From assembly GCA_927797885.1 (NCBI GenBank), contig OV696605.1, forward strand, positions 1,401,157-1,465,156: a DNA stretch of 64,000 nt. The letters are read 5' to 3'. Position 1 is the first letter of the stretch. Each line of letters opens with the position of its first letter. Under the pieces are notes generated by a model, which had not been told where the DNA came from, searched no databases, and saw nothing but the letters and a program-made list of their open reading frames with translations. Positions 17,390 to 26,235 of the stretch are shown here, in pieces. The stretch comes from Gloeomargaritales cyanobacterium VI4D9 (GTDB taxonomy: Bacteria; Cyanobacteriota; Cyanobacteriia; Gloeomargaritales; Gloeomargaritaceae). A program made the position numbers and the translations under genes.

Positions 17390-18079
17390 ATGACTACCAA
17401 AATTTCCTTTGCACCGACGGATGAAGAGTATCAACGGCTCAGCGAACTGAAATCGGAATTGGGGGGGTCTTGGAATGATGTCCTGACCTTCTTGCTTACC
17501 AAATTGGACAACCCCACCGCCCAACCGACCCATGCGGGTTTAGCCGACCTCGCCGCGGAACTGCATCTGCCCCCTGCCCAGGTGATTGACCTGCTGGTAT
17601 CCAGTTATCGCCAATCCCAGAGCCATTCCGAACCCCAAACGGCAACCCCATTCAGCCTCGATGCCCTGGAACTTACCCCTGAGGATCGGGCGAGTTTGGA
17701 GAAATTGATCTTCAATTCGGGCAAGCCTTTTTTAGAACTGGTGAAACACGGTTTGATGCTCCAAATTCACCCGGAGGCATCCCCTTCTCCCCCTATTTCA
17801 AGTGTGGAGCAAGCCTTTAATATGCTGACGGGTTTTAATGACCAAGCTACCGATATTAAACAAAAAATTTACATTGATATTGCGGTTTTAGAACTGCAGG
17901 CGCACTGCGACCGGCGCACCGCCCAGGATTGGTATGTCGCCAATTTGGAGCGCATCAAAGCCCACCACAAAAAACACGGACTTTCTGAGGTGAATAATCG
18001 TTTGCGGATGCGAACGCTAGGGCATGGATTTCATGGGGTAGAATTGGTGAATGGCACCTATCGGGAACGGCAGATTTAA
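17390..18079 (+). CDS. Hypothetical protein with RHH-like N-terminus, 229 aa
   Basis: I do not recognise the full protein. The first 50 residues (KISFAPTDEEYQRLSELKSE and LGGSWNDVLTFLLTKL) resemble a ribbon-helix-helix DNA-binding module. A second unit around residues 95-125 (LTPEDRASLEKLIFNSGKPF) has a similar sheet-helix pattern. The C-terminal part (RTAQDWYVANLERIKAHHKK) is helical and basic. AAGGGGCGAGC precedes the ATG. Its stop overlaps the start of a 33-codon nucleotidyltransferase-like stub (TAATG), hinting at a former antitoxin-toxin or regulator-enzyme pair; this is speculative. Confidence 0.7.
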   Translation: MTTKISFAPTDEEYQRLSELKSELGGSWNDVLTFLLTKLDNPTAQPTHAGLADLAAELHLPPAQVIDLLVSSYRQSQSHSEPQTATPFSLDALELTPEDRASLEKLIFNSGKPFLELVKHGLMLQIHPEASPSPPISSVEQAFNMLTGFNDQATDIKQKIYIDIAVLELQAHCDRRTAQDWYVANLERIKAHHKKHGLSEVNNRLRMRTLGHGFHGVELVNGTYRERQI

Positions 18080-18180
18080 TGTTAACCTTTGCGGAATTTT
18101 TGATGGCTGAGCCTTTGCCCTTAGCTCAGATTCAACAAACGATTCTGGAATGTTTGCAGGGGCGCAGGGATGGACGATGA
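18079..18180 (+). pseudogene. Truncated nucleotidyltransferase-like N-terminus (33 codons)
   Basis: An open frame starts in a TAATG overlap with the preceding gene and encodes AEPLPLAQIQQTILECLQGR. This resembles the start of nucleotidyltransferases found in AbiEii/MNT-type pairs, where PL..I...VLEFLRGR leads into the catalytic strand. It stops before the catalytic GS..D motif. A decayed gene is more likely than a real micro-protein. It ends 13 bp before purH. Confidence 0.4.
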
Positions 18181-18193
18181 TGGATACTAAGCG

Positions 18194-19732
18194 ATGACCC
18201 CAAAAGCCCTATTGAGTGTGAGTGATAAAACCGGTTTGGTCGCATTGGCGGAAGCCCTGGTACGGGAATTTGGCTATGAATTATTGAGCAGTGGGGGCAC
18301 GGCGCAGGTTTTGCACAAGGCGGGCTTACCGGTGACCCAGGTATCGGACTACACGGGTTCGCCGGAGATTTTGGGCGGACGGGTGAAAACCTTACATCCC
18401 AAAATTCATGGGGGGATTCTCGCCCGGCGGGATGTGCCCCAGGATTTAAGGGATTTAAAACATTTGGGGATAGATTTAATTGACCTAGTGGTGGTGAATC
18501 TTTATCCCTTTGCGGAGACGGTCAAGAATCCGGCGACCACCCACGCCCAAGCGGTGGAACAGATTGACATTGGCGGGCCAGCGTTACTCCGGGCGGCGGC
18601 GAAAAACCATGCTTTTGTGACGGTTTTGTGTGAACCGAGCCAGTACCCGGAGTACCTCAACCACCTGCGGACGCACCAGGGAGAGACCCAGCGTGAATTT
18701 CGCCAAGCCTGCGCCGCCCAAGCCTTTTGTCATACCAGTCAGTACGACCAGCGGATTGCCGCCTACTTGACCCCCACCCCGACCCGCTGGCTCCACCATT
18801 GGGCGTGTCAGGGCACCCTGGTTCAACCCCTGCGTTACGGGGAAAATCCCCACCAACAGGCGGCCTGGTACCGGACTGGGGAAACCCCTACGGGCTGGTG
18901 TAGCGCCGAATTGCTCCAGGGGAAAGAATTAAGTTTTAACAATTTGGTGGATTTGGAGGCCGCCCGGCGTTTGATCAGGGAATTTCCCACCACCCAACCC
19001 ACGGCGGCGATTATCAAACATACCAACCCCTGCGGTGTGGCCTGTGCCGATGATTTACTGACAGCGTACCAAAAGGCCTTGCAGTCCGACCCGGTCTCCG
19101 CCTTCGGGGGCATCGTGGCGGTGAATCAGCCCCTGGACGAGGCAACGGCGACGGCGATGACGGAATTATTTTTGGAATGTATCGTGGCCCCCGGATGTAG
19201 CCCAGCGGCGGCGGCGATTTTGCAACGAAAATCCAAGGTGCGGGTGTTGGTCATGCCGGAGTTGGGGGTACCGCCGGAGGCAGAACTGCGGATGATCAGC
19301 GGGGGATTTTTAGTACAAACTCCCGACCTAGGGACCGTAGAACCTCAGCAATGGCAGGTGGTGACGCAAAAACAACCCACGCCCTCGGAATTGGCGGATT
19401 TATGGTTGGCGTGGCGGGTGGTGAAGGCGGTGAAATCCAATGCCATTGTAATAGCGAAAGATGGAGTGACCCTGGGGATTGGCGGGGGGCAGACCCAGCG
19501 GGTGGGGGCGGTGCGTTTGGCTTTGGCGCAGGCGGGGGAGCGGGCGCAAGGGGCGGTGTTGGCCAGCGATGGGTTTTTCCCCTTTGGAGATTCGGTGATG
19601 GAGGCGGCGGCGGCGGGAATTACGGCGGTGGTGCAACCGGGGGGCAGTCTCCGGGATCAGGAGTCCATCCAGGCTGCCGATGCGGGGGGTGTGGCGATGC
19701 TGTTCACGGGGATGCGGCATTTCTACCACTAG
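18194..19732 (+). CDS. purH: Bifunctional AICAR formyltransferase / IMP cyclohydrolase
   Basis: This 512-aa enzyme performs the last two steps of purine synthesis. The IMP cyclohydrolase domain shows ALLSVSDKTG, LLSSGGTAQ and GRVKTLHPKIHGGIL. The formyltransferase domain shows LRYGENPHQQAAWY, KHTNPCGVA, SDPVSAFGGIVA, GIGGGQTQRVGAVR and SDGFFPFGDS. The C-terminal GMRHFYH is canonical, so the gene is complete. The next gene, nanE, follows 15 bp later. Confidence 0.97.
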   Translation: MTPKALLSVSDKTGLVALAEALVREFGYELLSSGGTAQVLHKAGLPVTQVSDYTGSPEILGGRVKTLHPKIHGGILARRDVPQDLRDLKHLGIDLIDLVVVNLYPFAETVKNPATTHAQAVEQIDIGGPALLRAAAKNHAFVTVLCEPSQYPEYLNHLRTHQGETQREFRQACAAQAFCHTSQYDQRIAAYLTPTPTRWLHHWACQGTLVQPLRYGENPHQQAAWYRTGETPTGWCSAELLQGKELSFNNLVDLEAARRLIREFPTTQPTAAIIKHTNPCGVACADDLLTAYQKALQSDPVSAFGGIVAVNQPLDEATATAMTELFLECIVAPGCSPAAAAILQRKSKVRVLVMPELGVPPEAELRMISGGFLVQTPDLGTVEPQQWQVVTQKQPTPSELADLWLAWRVVKAVKSNAIVIAKDGVTLGIGGGQTQRVGAVRLALAQAGERAQGAVLASDGFFPFGDSVMEAAAAGITAVVQPGGSLRDQESIQAADAGGVAMLFTGMRHFYH

Positions 19733-19747
19733 GTTCGGGATTCTGGG

Positions 19748-20428
19748 ATGACAATTTCCTTACCGCCTGGGTTGGTCGTCTCCTGTCAAGCGGAACCGGG
19801 CAGTCCGTTCTACGGGGAGGAATTTATCCGAGCGTTTGCCCAAGCGGCGGTGTTGGGGGGGGCGGGGGCGGTGCGGTTGTGTGGGGCGGCGCATGTGCAA
19901 GCGGTGCGTCCCCAGGTGCCAGTTCCCATCATTGGCTTGACCAAGCACCAATACCCGGATGGTTCCGTGTTGATCACGGAGACGATGCAGGATGCGCTGG
20001 ATTTAATCCACGCCGGGGCGGATGTGATCGCTGTGGATGCCACCACCCGTCAGCGTCCTTGGGGGATGTCGGGAACCGAGTTTGTCCGCCGGTTGAAACA
20101 AGAGTTGGGTGCCGTGCCGATCCTGGCTGATGTGGATACCTTGGATGCGGGGGTACAGGCGGCGGCGGCAGGAGCAGATTACATTGCCACGACTTTATCG
20201 GGTTACACCCCAGCCACAGCCAAGCGTGACCCCTCTGCCCCAGATTTGACCCTCATCCAGCAACTCACCCGGGCGGTTTCTGTCCCGGTCATTGCTGAAG
20301 GGCGCATCCGTACTCCCCACCAAGCCCGCCAGGCTCTTGATGCCGGAGCCTATGCAGTCGTGGTTGGTTCGGCAATCACTCGCCCGGTGGAGATTACCCG
20401 CTGGTTTGTGGAGGCGTTGCAGGCGTGA
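19748..20428 (+). CDS. nanE: Putative N-acetylmannosamine-6-phosphate 2-epimerase
   Basis: This 226-aa TIM-barrel protein shows VVSCQAEPGSPF, GAVRLCGAAHV, PIIGLTKHQYP, GADVIAVDATTRQRP, LADVDTLDAG, ATTLSGYT, VIAEGRIRTP and AYAVVVGSAITRP, covering the NanE family end to end, including the catalytic lysine in LTKH. It interconverts ManNAc-6-P and GlcNAc-6-P. No other sialic-acid genes are nearby, so in this organism it may serve amino-sugar recycling. Confidence 0.93.
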   Translation: MTISLPPGLVVSCQAEPGSPFYGEEFIRAFAQAAVLGGAGAVRLCGAAHVQAVRPQVPVPIIGLTKHQYPDGSVLITETMQDALDLIHAGADVIAVDATTRQRPWGMSGTEFVRRLKQELGAVPILADVDTLDAGVQAAAAGADYIATTLSGYTPATAKRDPSAPDLTLIQQLTRAVSVPVIAEGRIRTPHQARQALDAGAYAVVVGSAITRPVEITRWFVEALQA

Positions 20429-20593
20429 GCAAAGATGTCTTGGTTCCAATGGTGTAGGGTTTGCCGGGGGCGGTGGGAATTACGGAATCACCAGATCACT
20501 GAGAACCAAAGCCGGGGCGATGCCTCGCGACCCTGAATTTTCTCGGTATGAAATTTTTACTCACATTTCCAATGCGATTGCCACAGGAGCGCC

Positions 20594-20707
20594 GACCTTG
20601 GACTCGGTTTTCCCGAATATCCCTTCACCAAATGGCTGCAGCAGTGGCACAACCGGGGGAAATGGCGATTTGATGATGCCCCTGAATGTAAACTCATGCT
20701 AGGCTAA
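20594..20707 (+). pseudogene. Possible gene remnant in the nanE-argC gap
   Basis: A 37-codon tail in frame from 20594 encodes DLGLGFPEYPFTKWLQQWHN and then [17 protein letters not shown] before a stop. It reads like real protein, with many aromatic and charged residues and low redundancy, but it has no start or upstream continuation. Just before it lies a segment (20548-20586) similar to 28423-28461. I cannot name the family. Apart from this, the 300-bp gap shows no gene. Confidence 0.3.
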
Positions 20708-20729
20708 CGGCAAAACCCTGGGGGACAGC

Positions 20730-21782
20730 GTGACGGACAAAATTCCGGTAGCAGTGGTGGGCGCTTCGGGTTACGGGGGGGTGCAGTTGGTGCGGCTCAT
20801 CCTCAGCCATCCCTACCTGGAGTTGGCTTATTTGGGCGGTGATAGTAGTGCGGGGCAGGAATTTGCCGATATTTATCCCCATCTGGGGCATCAGGTGCAT
20901 CGGGTGGTGGAGCCGGTGGATGTGCAGGTAATTGCCCAAAAAACTCAGGTGGTATTTCTCTCCTTGCCCAATGGGGTGGCACCCAAGTTGGTGCCGGATT
21001 TGTTGGCGCAGGGGTGTCAGGTGTTTGATCTGTCTGCCGATTACCGCTTCCGGGATATGCAGATTTACCAAACCTGGTATGGGATTGAGCGCACGGATGG
21101 GGCGGTGGCGGCGAAGGCGGTGTACGGTCTGCCGGAACTGTATCGGGAATCGTTGCTCCATGCAACTCTGGTGGGGTGTCCGGGGTGTTATCCGACGGCG
21201 AGTTTGTTGGCGTTGGCACCCCTGTTGCGCCAGGGGTTGGTGGCTTGGGACAGCATTGTGATTGATGCCAAATCGGGCACCTCCGGCGGGGGACGGCAGG
21301 CGAAAACCCATCTCCTGCTGGCGGAGGCGGATAATTCCATCAGTGCCTATGGGGTGGGTCGTCACCGGCATCGCCCGGAAATTGAGCAAATTTGCGCCGA
21401 TTTAGCTGGTCAACCGGTGAAGGTGCAGTTTACCCCCCATCTGGTGCCGATGGTGCGGGGAATTTTGGCGACGGTCTATGCTCAAGTGCGGGATCCCGGA
21501 CTGACCACGGAGGATTTACTGCTGATTTACCAAGCCTTTTACCGGGAAAAACCCTGGGTACGGGTACTGCCACCGGGAGTTTATCCCCATACCAAATGGG
21601 CTTGGGGAACCAATATGTGCTACATCGGTCTGGAACTGGACTCCCACACGGACCGGGTGATTGTCATGAGTGCGATTGATAATTTGCTCAAGGGGCAGGC
21701 AGGGCAGGCGGTACAATGTCTGAATATTAGCCGGGGTTGGCCGGAAATCACCGGGTTACCCCAATTGAGTTTTTACCCCTAG
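20730..21782 (+). CDS. argC: N-acetyl-gamma-glutamyl-phosphate reductase
   Basis: This 350-aa NADP-dependent enzyme of arginine synthesis shows the Rossmann start [17 protein letters not shown], the active-site cysteine in GCPGCYPTA (about residues 150-158), [11 protein letters not shown] and [10 protein letters not shown]. It uses a GTG start preceded by CTGGGGGACAGC. Its stop codon abuts the GTG of the next gene with no gap, so argC, the GT39 gene and asnB probably form one transcript. Confidence 0.96.
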   Translation: MTDKIPVAVVGASGYGGVQLVRLILSHPYLELAYLGGDSSAGQEFADIYPHLGHQVHRVVEPVDVQVIAQKTQVVFLSLPNGVAPKLVPDLLAQGCQVFDLSADYRFRDMQIYQTWYGIERTDGAVAAKAVYGLPELYRESLLHATLVGCPGCYPTASLLALAPLLRQGLVAWDSIVIDAKSGTSGGGRQAKTHLLLAEADNSISAYGVGRHRHRPEIEQICADLAGQPVKVQFTPHLVPMVRGILATVYAQVRDPGLTTEDLLLIYQAFYREKPWVRVLPPGVYPHTKWAWGTNMCYIGLELDSHTDRVIVMSAIDNLLKGQAGQAVQCLNISRGWPEITGLPQLSFYP

Positions 21783-23384
21783 GTGTTGGTTTCGCAAACT
21801 GCTGTGCGTTGGTCCCGTTGGTTTCCCTACGTTAGCTTGATTCTGTTGCTGATTCCCTTGCTGTTTGGGCATGGGGGGGAACAGAGTTTTTTGCCCTACG
21901 ATGAGGGGTTGTATGTGTGGCGGGCCCGGGGCATGGTGCTGTCCGGGGATTGGCTGGTGCCCCGCTCCTGGGATACAGTGCATTACCACAAACCGCCGGG
22001 ATTTTATTGGCTGTTAGCAACCCTATTTCACCTGGGGGGGCTGAGTGAGTCGGTGGCACGACTGCCGTCCCAATTGGCGAGCATTATTACAACGTTATTG
22101 CTTTATGATTTAGGAAAACGCTTGCTCCCGGCACCGGCGGCCTGGTGGGGGGCGTTATTACTCAATCTGCATTTTGTCTGGTTTTCCTATAGTCGGCAGG
22201 CGACCCCGGATATCCTCACGGTGCTGTTGGGGGTGGGGGCGGTCTGGGCGCTGATTCGGGCGGAAGAATCTGAAAAACGGGGGCAGGTGTGGCGGTTGGG
22301 GGCGGGGGTGGCGCTGGGTTTGGGGATTTTATTTCGCAGTGTGATGGGGTTGATTCCCCTGGTGGGACTTTTGCCCTATTTGGTGCTGGAACGACGGCGG
22401 CATGGGCATTTACGGAGTCCGTGGCTGTGGCTGGGGGTGCTGTTGGGCATGGCACCGACGGGGGTGTGGCTGGGGTTGGTGATGCGGCACGATGGCTGGG
22501 CACCCGTGCAGGCGTTGCTGGGGTTTGTGGGGCGGGCGGTGGTGCGCACCCGGCAGGGGAATGGTTTTTTCTATTATTTCTGGAATGTGCCGTTGCAGGG
22601 GTTTCCCTGGCCCTTGTTGACCCTAGTGGGGGTGACGGCAACGCCCCTAGGGCGGCGGAGTTTGTTGTGGGGGTATCCGCTGGTGGTGCTGGTGGGGTTG
22701 AGTGCCATTTCCACCCGTTTGCCCCACTACAGTCTGGTGGTGATGCCCTGGCTGTCCCTGTTGGCGGGGTTGGGGCTGATGCGTCTAGGGTTGATTTTTG
22801 CGGGCGGGCTGAAACCCCGGTGGTTGGCGCGCAGTTGGGCCTATGGGCTGGGGTTGGTGGGGGGGGTGTTGGTGCTGTTGACGACGGTGTTTTACCCCCG
22901 GTTCGCCGATCAGGTGCCGGAGGTGATGCCCTACCGCTGGCCGGCCTTGGCGTTGGGGTTGTGCTGGGGGTTACTGCCCCTGGTTTGGCTGGGTCGCTAT
23001 CGCTGGCGGCAAAGGTGGCCGGGGATGCGGGGGTGGCTGGGTTTGTGTGTGGCTGGGCCGTGGTTGACGTTGACGTTGTTGGGGGCGATGGGGTTGGTGG
23101 GCAATTTTCGCCCCGATGTGAAATGGCTGTTGCAGGAAACCCAGGTAGCGCAGGTGTTGGCGGTTCAGCCGGTGCATTTTGTCCGCCAGGGGACAGGGGA
23201 TGAGGCGCAGATTTTGCTCAGCATTTATACCCCCCGTTTGGGGCAATGGTATCCTGACCCGGCGGCTTTACCTGGGGGGAGTTGGGCGTGGGTGCAACCG
23301 GATTTTTCTCTGCGACCCCGGAGTCGCTATCGGGTGGTGGGAGTGTACGAGGGGTGGCGGCTGGTGCAGGTGCGGGAGCCGTAA
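21783..23384 (+). CDS. GT39-type (ArnT/PMT-like) membrane glycosyltransferase
   Basis: This 533-aa polytopic membrane protein carries the GT-C signature of ArnT/PMT-family enzymes. The acidic pair lies in the first loop (YDEGLYVWRARGM), followed by WDTVHYHKPPGFYWL and ARLPS. About a dozen hydrophobic segments follow, for example LLLIPLLFG and VLVGLSAISTRLPHYSLV. Such enzymes move a sugar from a polyprenyl-phosphate donor to lipid or protein at the outer face of the plasma membrane. The acceptor is unknown. GTG start immediately after the argC stop. Confidence 0.85.
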   Translation: MLVSQTAVRWSRWFPYVSLILLLIPLLFGHGGEQSFLPYDEGLYVWRARGMVLSGDWLVPRSWDTVHYHKPPGFYWLLATLFHLGGLSESVARLPSQLASIITTLLLYDLGKRLLPAPAAWWGALLLNLHFVWFSYSRQATPDILTVLLGVGAVWALIRAEESEKRGQVWRLGAGVALGLGILFRSVMGLIPLVGLLPYLVLERRRHGHLRSPWLWLGVLLGMAPTGVWLGLVMRHDGWAPVQALLGFVGRAVVRTRQGNGFFYYFWNVPLQGFPWPLLTLVGVTATPLGRRSLLWGYPLVVLVGLSAISTRLPHYSLVVMPWLSLLAGLGLMRLGLIFAGGLKPRWLARSWAYGLGLVGGVLVLLTTVFYPRFADQVPEVMPYRWPALALGLCWGLLPLVWLGRYRWRQRWPGMRGWLGLCVAGPWLTLTLLGAMGLVGNFRPDVKWLLQETQVAQVLAVQPVHFVRQGTGDEAQILLSIYTPRLGQWYPDPAALPGGSWAWVQPDFSLRPRSRYRVVGVYEGWRLVQVREP

Positions 23385-25316
23385 ATGTGTGGCATTGCCG
23401 GGGTGTGGCTCCGATCTGGCGGGCAGGAGCTGGAGATGACGGTTCAGCAAATGACGGCGAGGTTAACCCATCGGGGGCCGGATGACGGGGGCGTGTGGGT
23501 GGACGCACCCCTGGGGCTGGGCTTGGGGCATCGGCGGTTGGCGATTTTGGATGTGTCGCCCCTGGGGGCACAACCGATGGTGGCGGCGAATGGGCTGGTG
23601 CTGGTGTTTAACGGGGAGATTTATAACCACAGTGCCCTGCGTCGGGAATTGGCGGCTCAGGGGTGGCGGTGGCGGGGGCATTCGGATACGGAAGTCCTGC
23701 TGGCGGGCATTGCCGAGTGGGGGTTGGTGCCCTGTTTACAGCGATGCCGGGGCATGTTTGCCCTGGCGGTGTGGCATCCCCAGGAACGGTGTCTTTACCT
23801 CGCCCGGGACCGCATGGGGGAAAAACCCCTGTACTACGGTTGGACGGAAGCAGGGTTGGTCTTTGCTTCCGAACTCAAAGCCCTGCGGTACAGCCCTGGT
23901 TGGTGTGGTGAGATAAATACCCACGCCTTGGATTTATTCCTTAATTACGGCTATATTCCCAGTCCCGAAAGTATTTACCAAAACATTTATAAATTACCGC
24001 CCGGAACCTGGTTAAAAATCCCCCATCCCACAGCGGTTGTCCAACCGGAACCCTATTGGTCACTGGCGCAGGTCATTACTACTCAAACTCCCTGGAATCT
24101 ACCCCCTCAGGAAACGGTAAAAATCCTAGAAAAATTACTCACCCAGACCATTGGGGAACAGATGGTTGCCGATGTACCTTTGGGCGCTTTTTTATCAGGG
24201 GGGGTGGATTCTTCGTTAATCGTGGCGTTGATGCAAAAACAATCCCCGCAACCTGTGCAAACTTTTACGATTGGGTTTACTGAAACTGCCTATAACGAAG
24301 CACCTTGGGCAAAACAGGTAGCGCATCATTTGGGCACCGCCCATACGGAATTGATTGCTACACCGGCACTGGCGATGGCGGTGATTCCCAAACTCCCCCA
24401 CATTTACGACGAACCCTTTGCGGATAATTCCCAAATTCCCACCTTTTTAGTGGCAGAATTAACCCGCCAATCCGTTGCCGTCAGTCTGTCTGGGGATGGG
24501 GGGGATGAATTGTTTGGTGGTTATCGTCAATATCAATATGGGCGCACCATCTGGCAATCAATCGCCTGGTTACCTCTCCCAATCCGGCAAAGGTTAGCCC
24601 AGTTATGCCAAAAAATTCCTGCTCCTTGGGTCAATTCATTATTCACTACACCCTACTATTCTCCAGAGGATAATTTAGCCCGTTTGATTGCGGTTTTCAG
24701 GGAACCCCATCCCGCCGGTATGTATGACTATTTAAGCCGTCGTTGGTTGGTGTCACCCTTAGCCCCTGATCTCGCTATAAATTTAGGACAGAGAAGCGAA
24801 ACCATTTGGCAAAAATTAACCACTGACCCCCAATTACCCCAGTTAGGTAAAGATGCCATTCACACCTTTATGTACGCCGATTGTTTGATGGAATTACCGG
24901 ATGACATTTTAGTAAAAGTGGACCGAGCAACGATGGCGGTGGGGTTAGAATCCCGTGCCCCTTATTTAGATCAAAATCTGGTGGAATTAGCCTGGCGATT
25001 GCCCCTGAAATATAAAATTCACCAGGGGAAAAGTAAATGGATTTTGCGGCAAATTCTCTACCAATATGTCCCCCAAAAACTCATCGAACGTCCCAAACAG
25101 GGGTTTGCCCTGCCCCTCGGCGAATGGTTGCGTCAGCCCCCCTTGCGGGATTGGGCGGAAGGATTGCTAAACCCCCAGCGATTACAACAACAGGGTTGTT
25201 TAGAACCCCAAATTATTCACCAAAAATGGCACGAACATTTATCGGGACGCTTTAACTGGCAAGCGCAACTTTGGCCAGTGTTAATGTTTCAAGCCTGGTA
25301 TGAGCAATACAATTGA
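23385..25316 (+). CDS. asnB: Asparagine synthase (glutamine-hydrolysing)
   Basis: This 643-aa protein begins MCGIAGVW, exposing Cys2 as the class II glutamine-amidotransferase nucleophile. The synthase domain has the PP-loop LGAFLSGGVDSSLIVALM and SLSGDGGDELFGGYRQY. It converts aspartate to asparagine using glutamine and ATP. Homologues of this size also sit in polysaccharide clusters and amidate sugars or peptides; the adjoining GT39 gene makes such a role possible. The ATG directly follows the previous stop. Confidence 0.9.
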   Translation: MCGIAGVWLRSGGQELEMTVQQMTARLTHRGPDDGGVWVDAPLGLGLGHRRLAILDVSPLGAQPMVAANGLVLVFNGEIYNHSALRRELAAQGWRWRGHSDTEVLLAGIAEWGLVPCLQRCRGMFALAVWHPQERCLYLARDRMGEKPLYYGWTEAGLVFASELKALRYSPGWCGEINTHALDLFLNYGYIPSPESIYQNIYKLPPGTWLKIPHPTAVVQPEPYWSLAQVITTQTPWNLPPQETVKILEKLLTQTIGEQMVADVPLGAFLSGGVDSSLIVALMQKQSPQPVQTFTIGFTETAYNEAPWAKQVAHHLGTAHTELIATPALAMAVIPKLPHIYDEPFADNSQIPTFLVAELTRQSVAVSLSGDGGDELFGGYRQYQYGRTIWQSIAWLPLPIRQRLAQLCQKIPAPWVNSLFTTPYYSPEDNLARLIAVFREPHPAGMYDYLSRRWLVSPLAPDLAINLGQRSETIWQKLTTDPQLPQLGKDAIHTFMYADCLMELPDDILVKVDRATMAVGLESRAPYLDQNLVELAWRLPLKYKIHQGKSKWILRQILYQYVPQKLIERPKQGFALPLGEWLRQPPLRDWAEGLLNPQRLQQQGCLEPQIIHQKWHEHLSGRFNWQAQLWPVLMFQAWYEQYN

Positions 25317-25318
25317 AC

Positions 25319-25420
25319 TATAGCAATCTTAAATGAGAATAGAAGAGGGGTCGCAGGCGCACCCGCCCCATCTTTGATTCTGGGAAATTCTTGTTCATTA
25401 ATCAAATAGGATTGCTGTAT
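25319..25420 (+). repeat. R2 MITE-like repeat, copy 1
   Basis: Inverted termini TATAGCAATC and GATTGCTGTA surround a GC-rich core (GTCGCAGGCGCACCCGCCCC) and TTCTGGGAAATTCTTG. It begins 3 bp after the asnB stop. Other copies are at 26004, 28291, 31816, 37107 and 40438. Confidence 0.8.
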
Positions 25421-25456
25421 TGGGATGGCTCTGCTAGATTTGTGGCCGGAATTGTA

Positions 25457-25594
25457 TACAGTCTTTTCAGTGGTTATGGGATATAATTAAATTCCACTTT
25501 CTGTAAGCCAATCATCTTGATAGCCTGTGTAGCGGAGCTATGCCTTTGGAATAATGGACACTTTTTGTATCCTTTAATTGACAAATAGACTGTA
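25457..25594 (+). repeat. R1 MITE-like repeat, copy 2
   Basis: This 138-bp element has termini TACAGTCT and AGACTGTA. It is slightly longer than the other copies because of an insertion containing TAGCGGAGCTATG. Shared segments are GGTTATGGGATA and TTTTTGTATCCTTTAAT. Confidence 0.8.
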
Positions 25595-25603
25595 TGTGGT
25601 AAT

Positions 25604-25708
25604 CGGTAATGCGATTCGAAATTAAAATTAAAACAGTGATCACATAAGAAGCCCGTTAGAAGTCAATTTTTGTGGGTGCCTGTTGTGTAATCATTTAGGC
25701 TTGCTATG
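25604..25708 (+). repeat. R4 dispersed repeat, copy 1
   Basis: It shares AACAGTGATCACAT, AAGCCCGTTAGAA, TTTTTGTGGGTGCCTGTTG and a TTAGGCTTGCTAT end with 58744-58844 and, more loosely, with 28154-28252. The boundary on the left is approximate. Confidence 0.6.
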
Positions 25709-25787
25709 GCAATACACTTTTTTTCACCAAGAGTGCTGAAACCCTTATCCAGTTTTGTATAAGCTCTTCTTATCACTAAATACTCAA

Positions 25788-25910
25788 GGGGAACCTCTAT
25801 TTATTGATTTTTGTACTTACGTGACAGGCTCGGAAGCCCCATTCTTTCGTCGGCAATTATCAATAACGCAGGGGTCATTCTCGATAGCCGTGAATTAATG
25901 GAGGTGCCCT
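25788..25910 (+). repeat. R3 MITE-like repeat, copy 1
   Basis: Termini are GGGGAACCTCTAT and ATGGAGGTGCCC in inverted orientation. The interior contains TTATTGATTTTTGTACTTAC, GGAAGCCCCATTCTTTCGTC and CAATTATCAATAACGCAGGG. It is nearly identical to 36983-37105 and 40297-40417. Confidence 0.85.
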
Positions 25911-26003
25911 TAATATCCTAATATCCTATTACAGGAGAACCAGTATTCTGCTTGTGTATGAACCTTACGCCACAGCCTCAGGAGAGTCATACCAATAAAC
26001 TTA

Positions 26004-26122
26004 TATAGCAATCCTAAATAAAAAATGGGATAGGGTCGCAGGGGCACCGCCCCCGTCAAAGAAGCACCTGCGGTGTAGGGTTCTGGGAAATTTTTGTTGG
26101 TTAATCAAATCGGATTGCTATA
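26004..26122 (+). repeat. R2 MITE-like repeat, copy 2
   Basis: TATAGCAATCC and GGATTGCTATA termini flank a core with GGGGCACCGCCCCCGTC and AAGAAGCACCTGCGGTGT. The extra AAGCACCTGC segment is shared with copies at 28291 and 31816, defining a longer subtype. With the other repeats it leaves no room for a gene between asnB and 26218. Confidence 0.85.
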
Positions 26123-26235
26123 GGTAATAATTCAGATGAAATGGTCGTAGTGTGTTTTATAATGAGGTCAACGACTTTGCTTAGGATTACCCTGCTTACT
26201 GGTGTACATGGAAGGTTTTGGCTAGGGGTACAACC

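Noticed and set aside
22289-23203. 304-aa Gly/Ala/Val-rich frame inside the GT39 gene
   Set aside because: Shadow frame created by GC-rich membrane-protein codons.
25317-26217. Possible CRISPR array in the repeat cluster
   Set aside because: Repeats are 100-140 bp, of several families, with inverted ends and irregular spacing; there are no short direct repeats with spacers and no cas genes.
26211-26220. TTG start with GGAAGG for the PatA-like gene
   Set aside because: Spacing of 2 bp is too short; GTG at 26236 has AGGGG at 7 bp.
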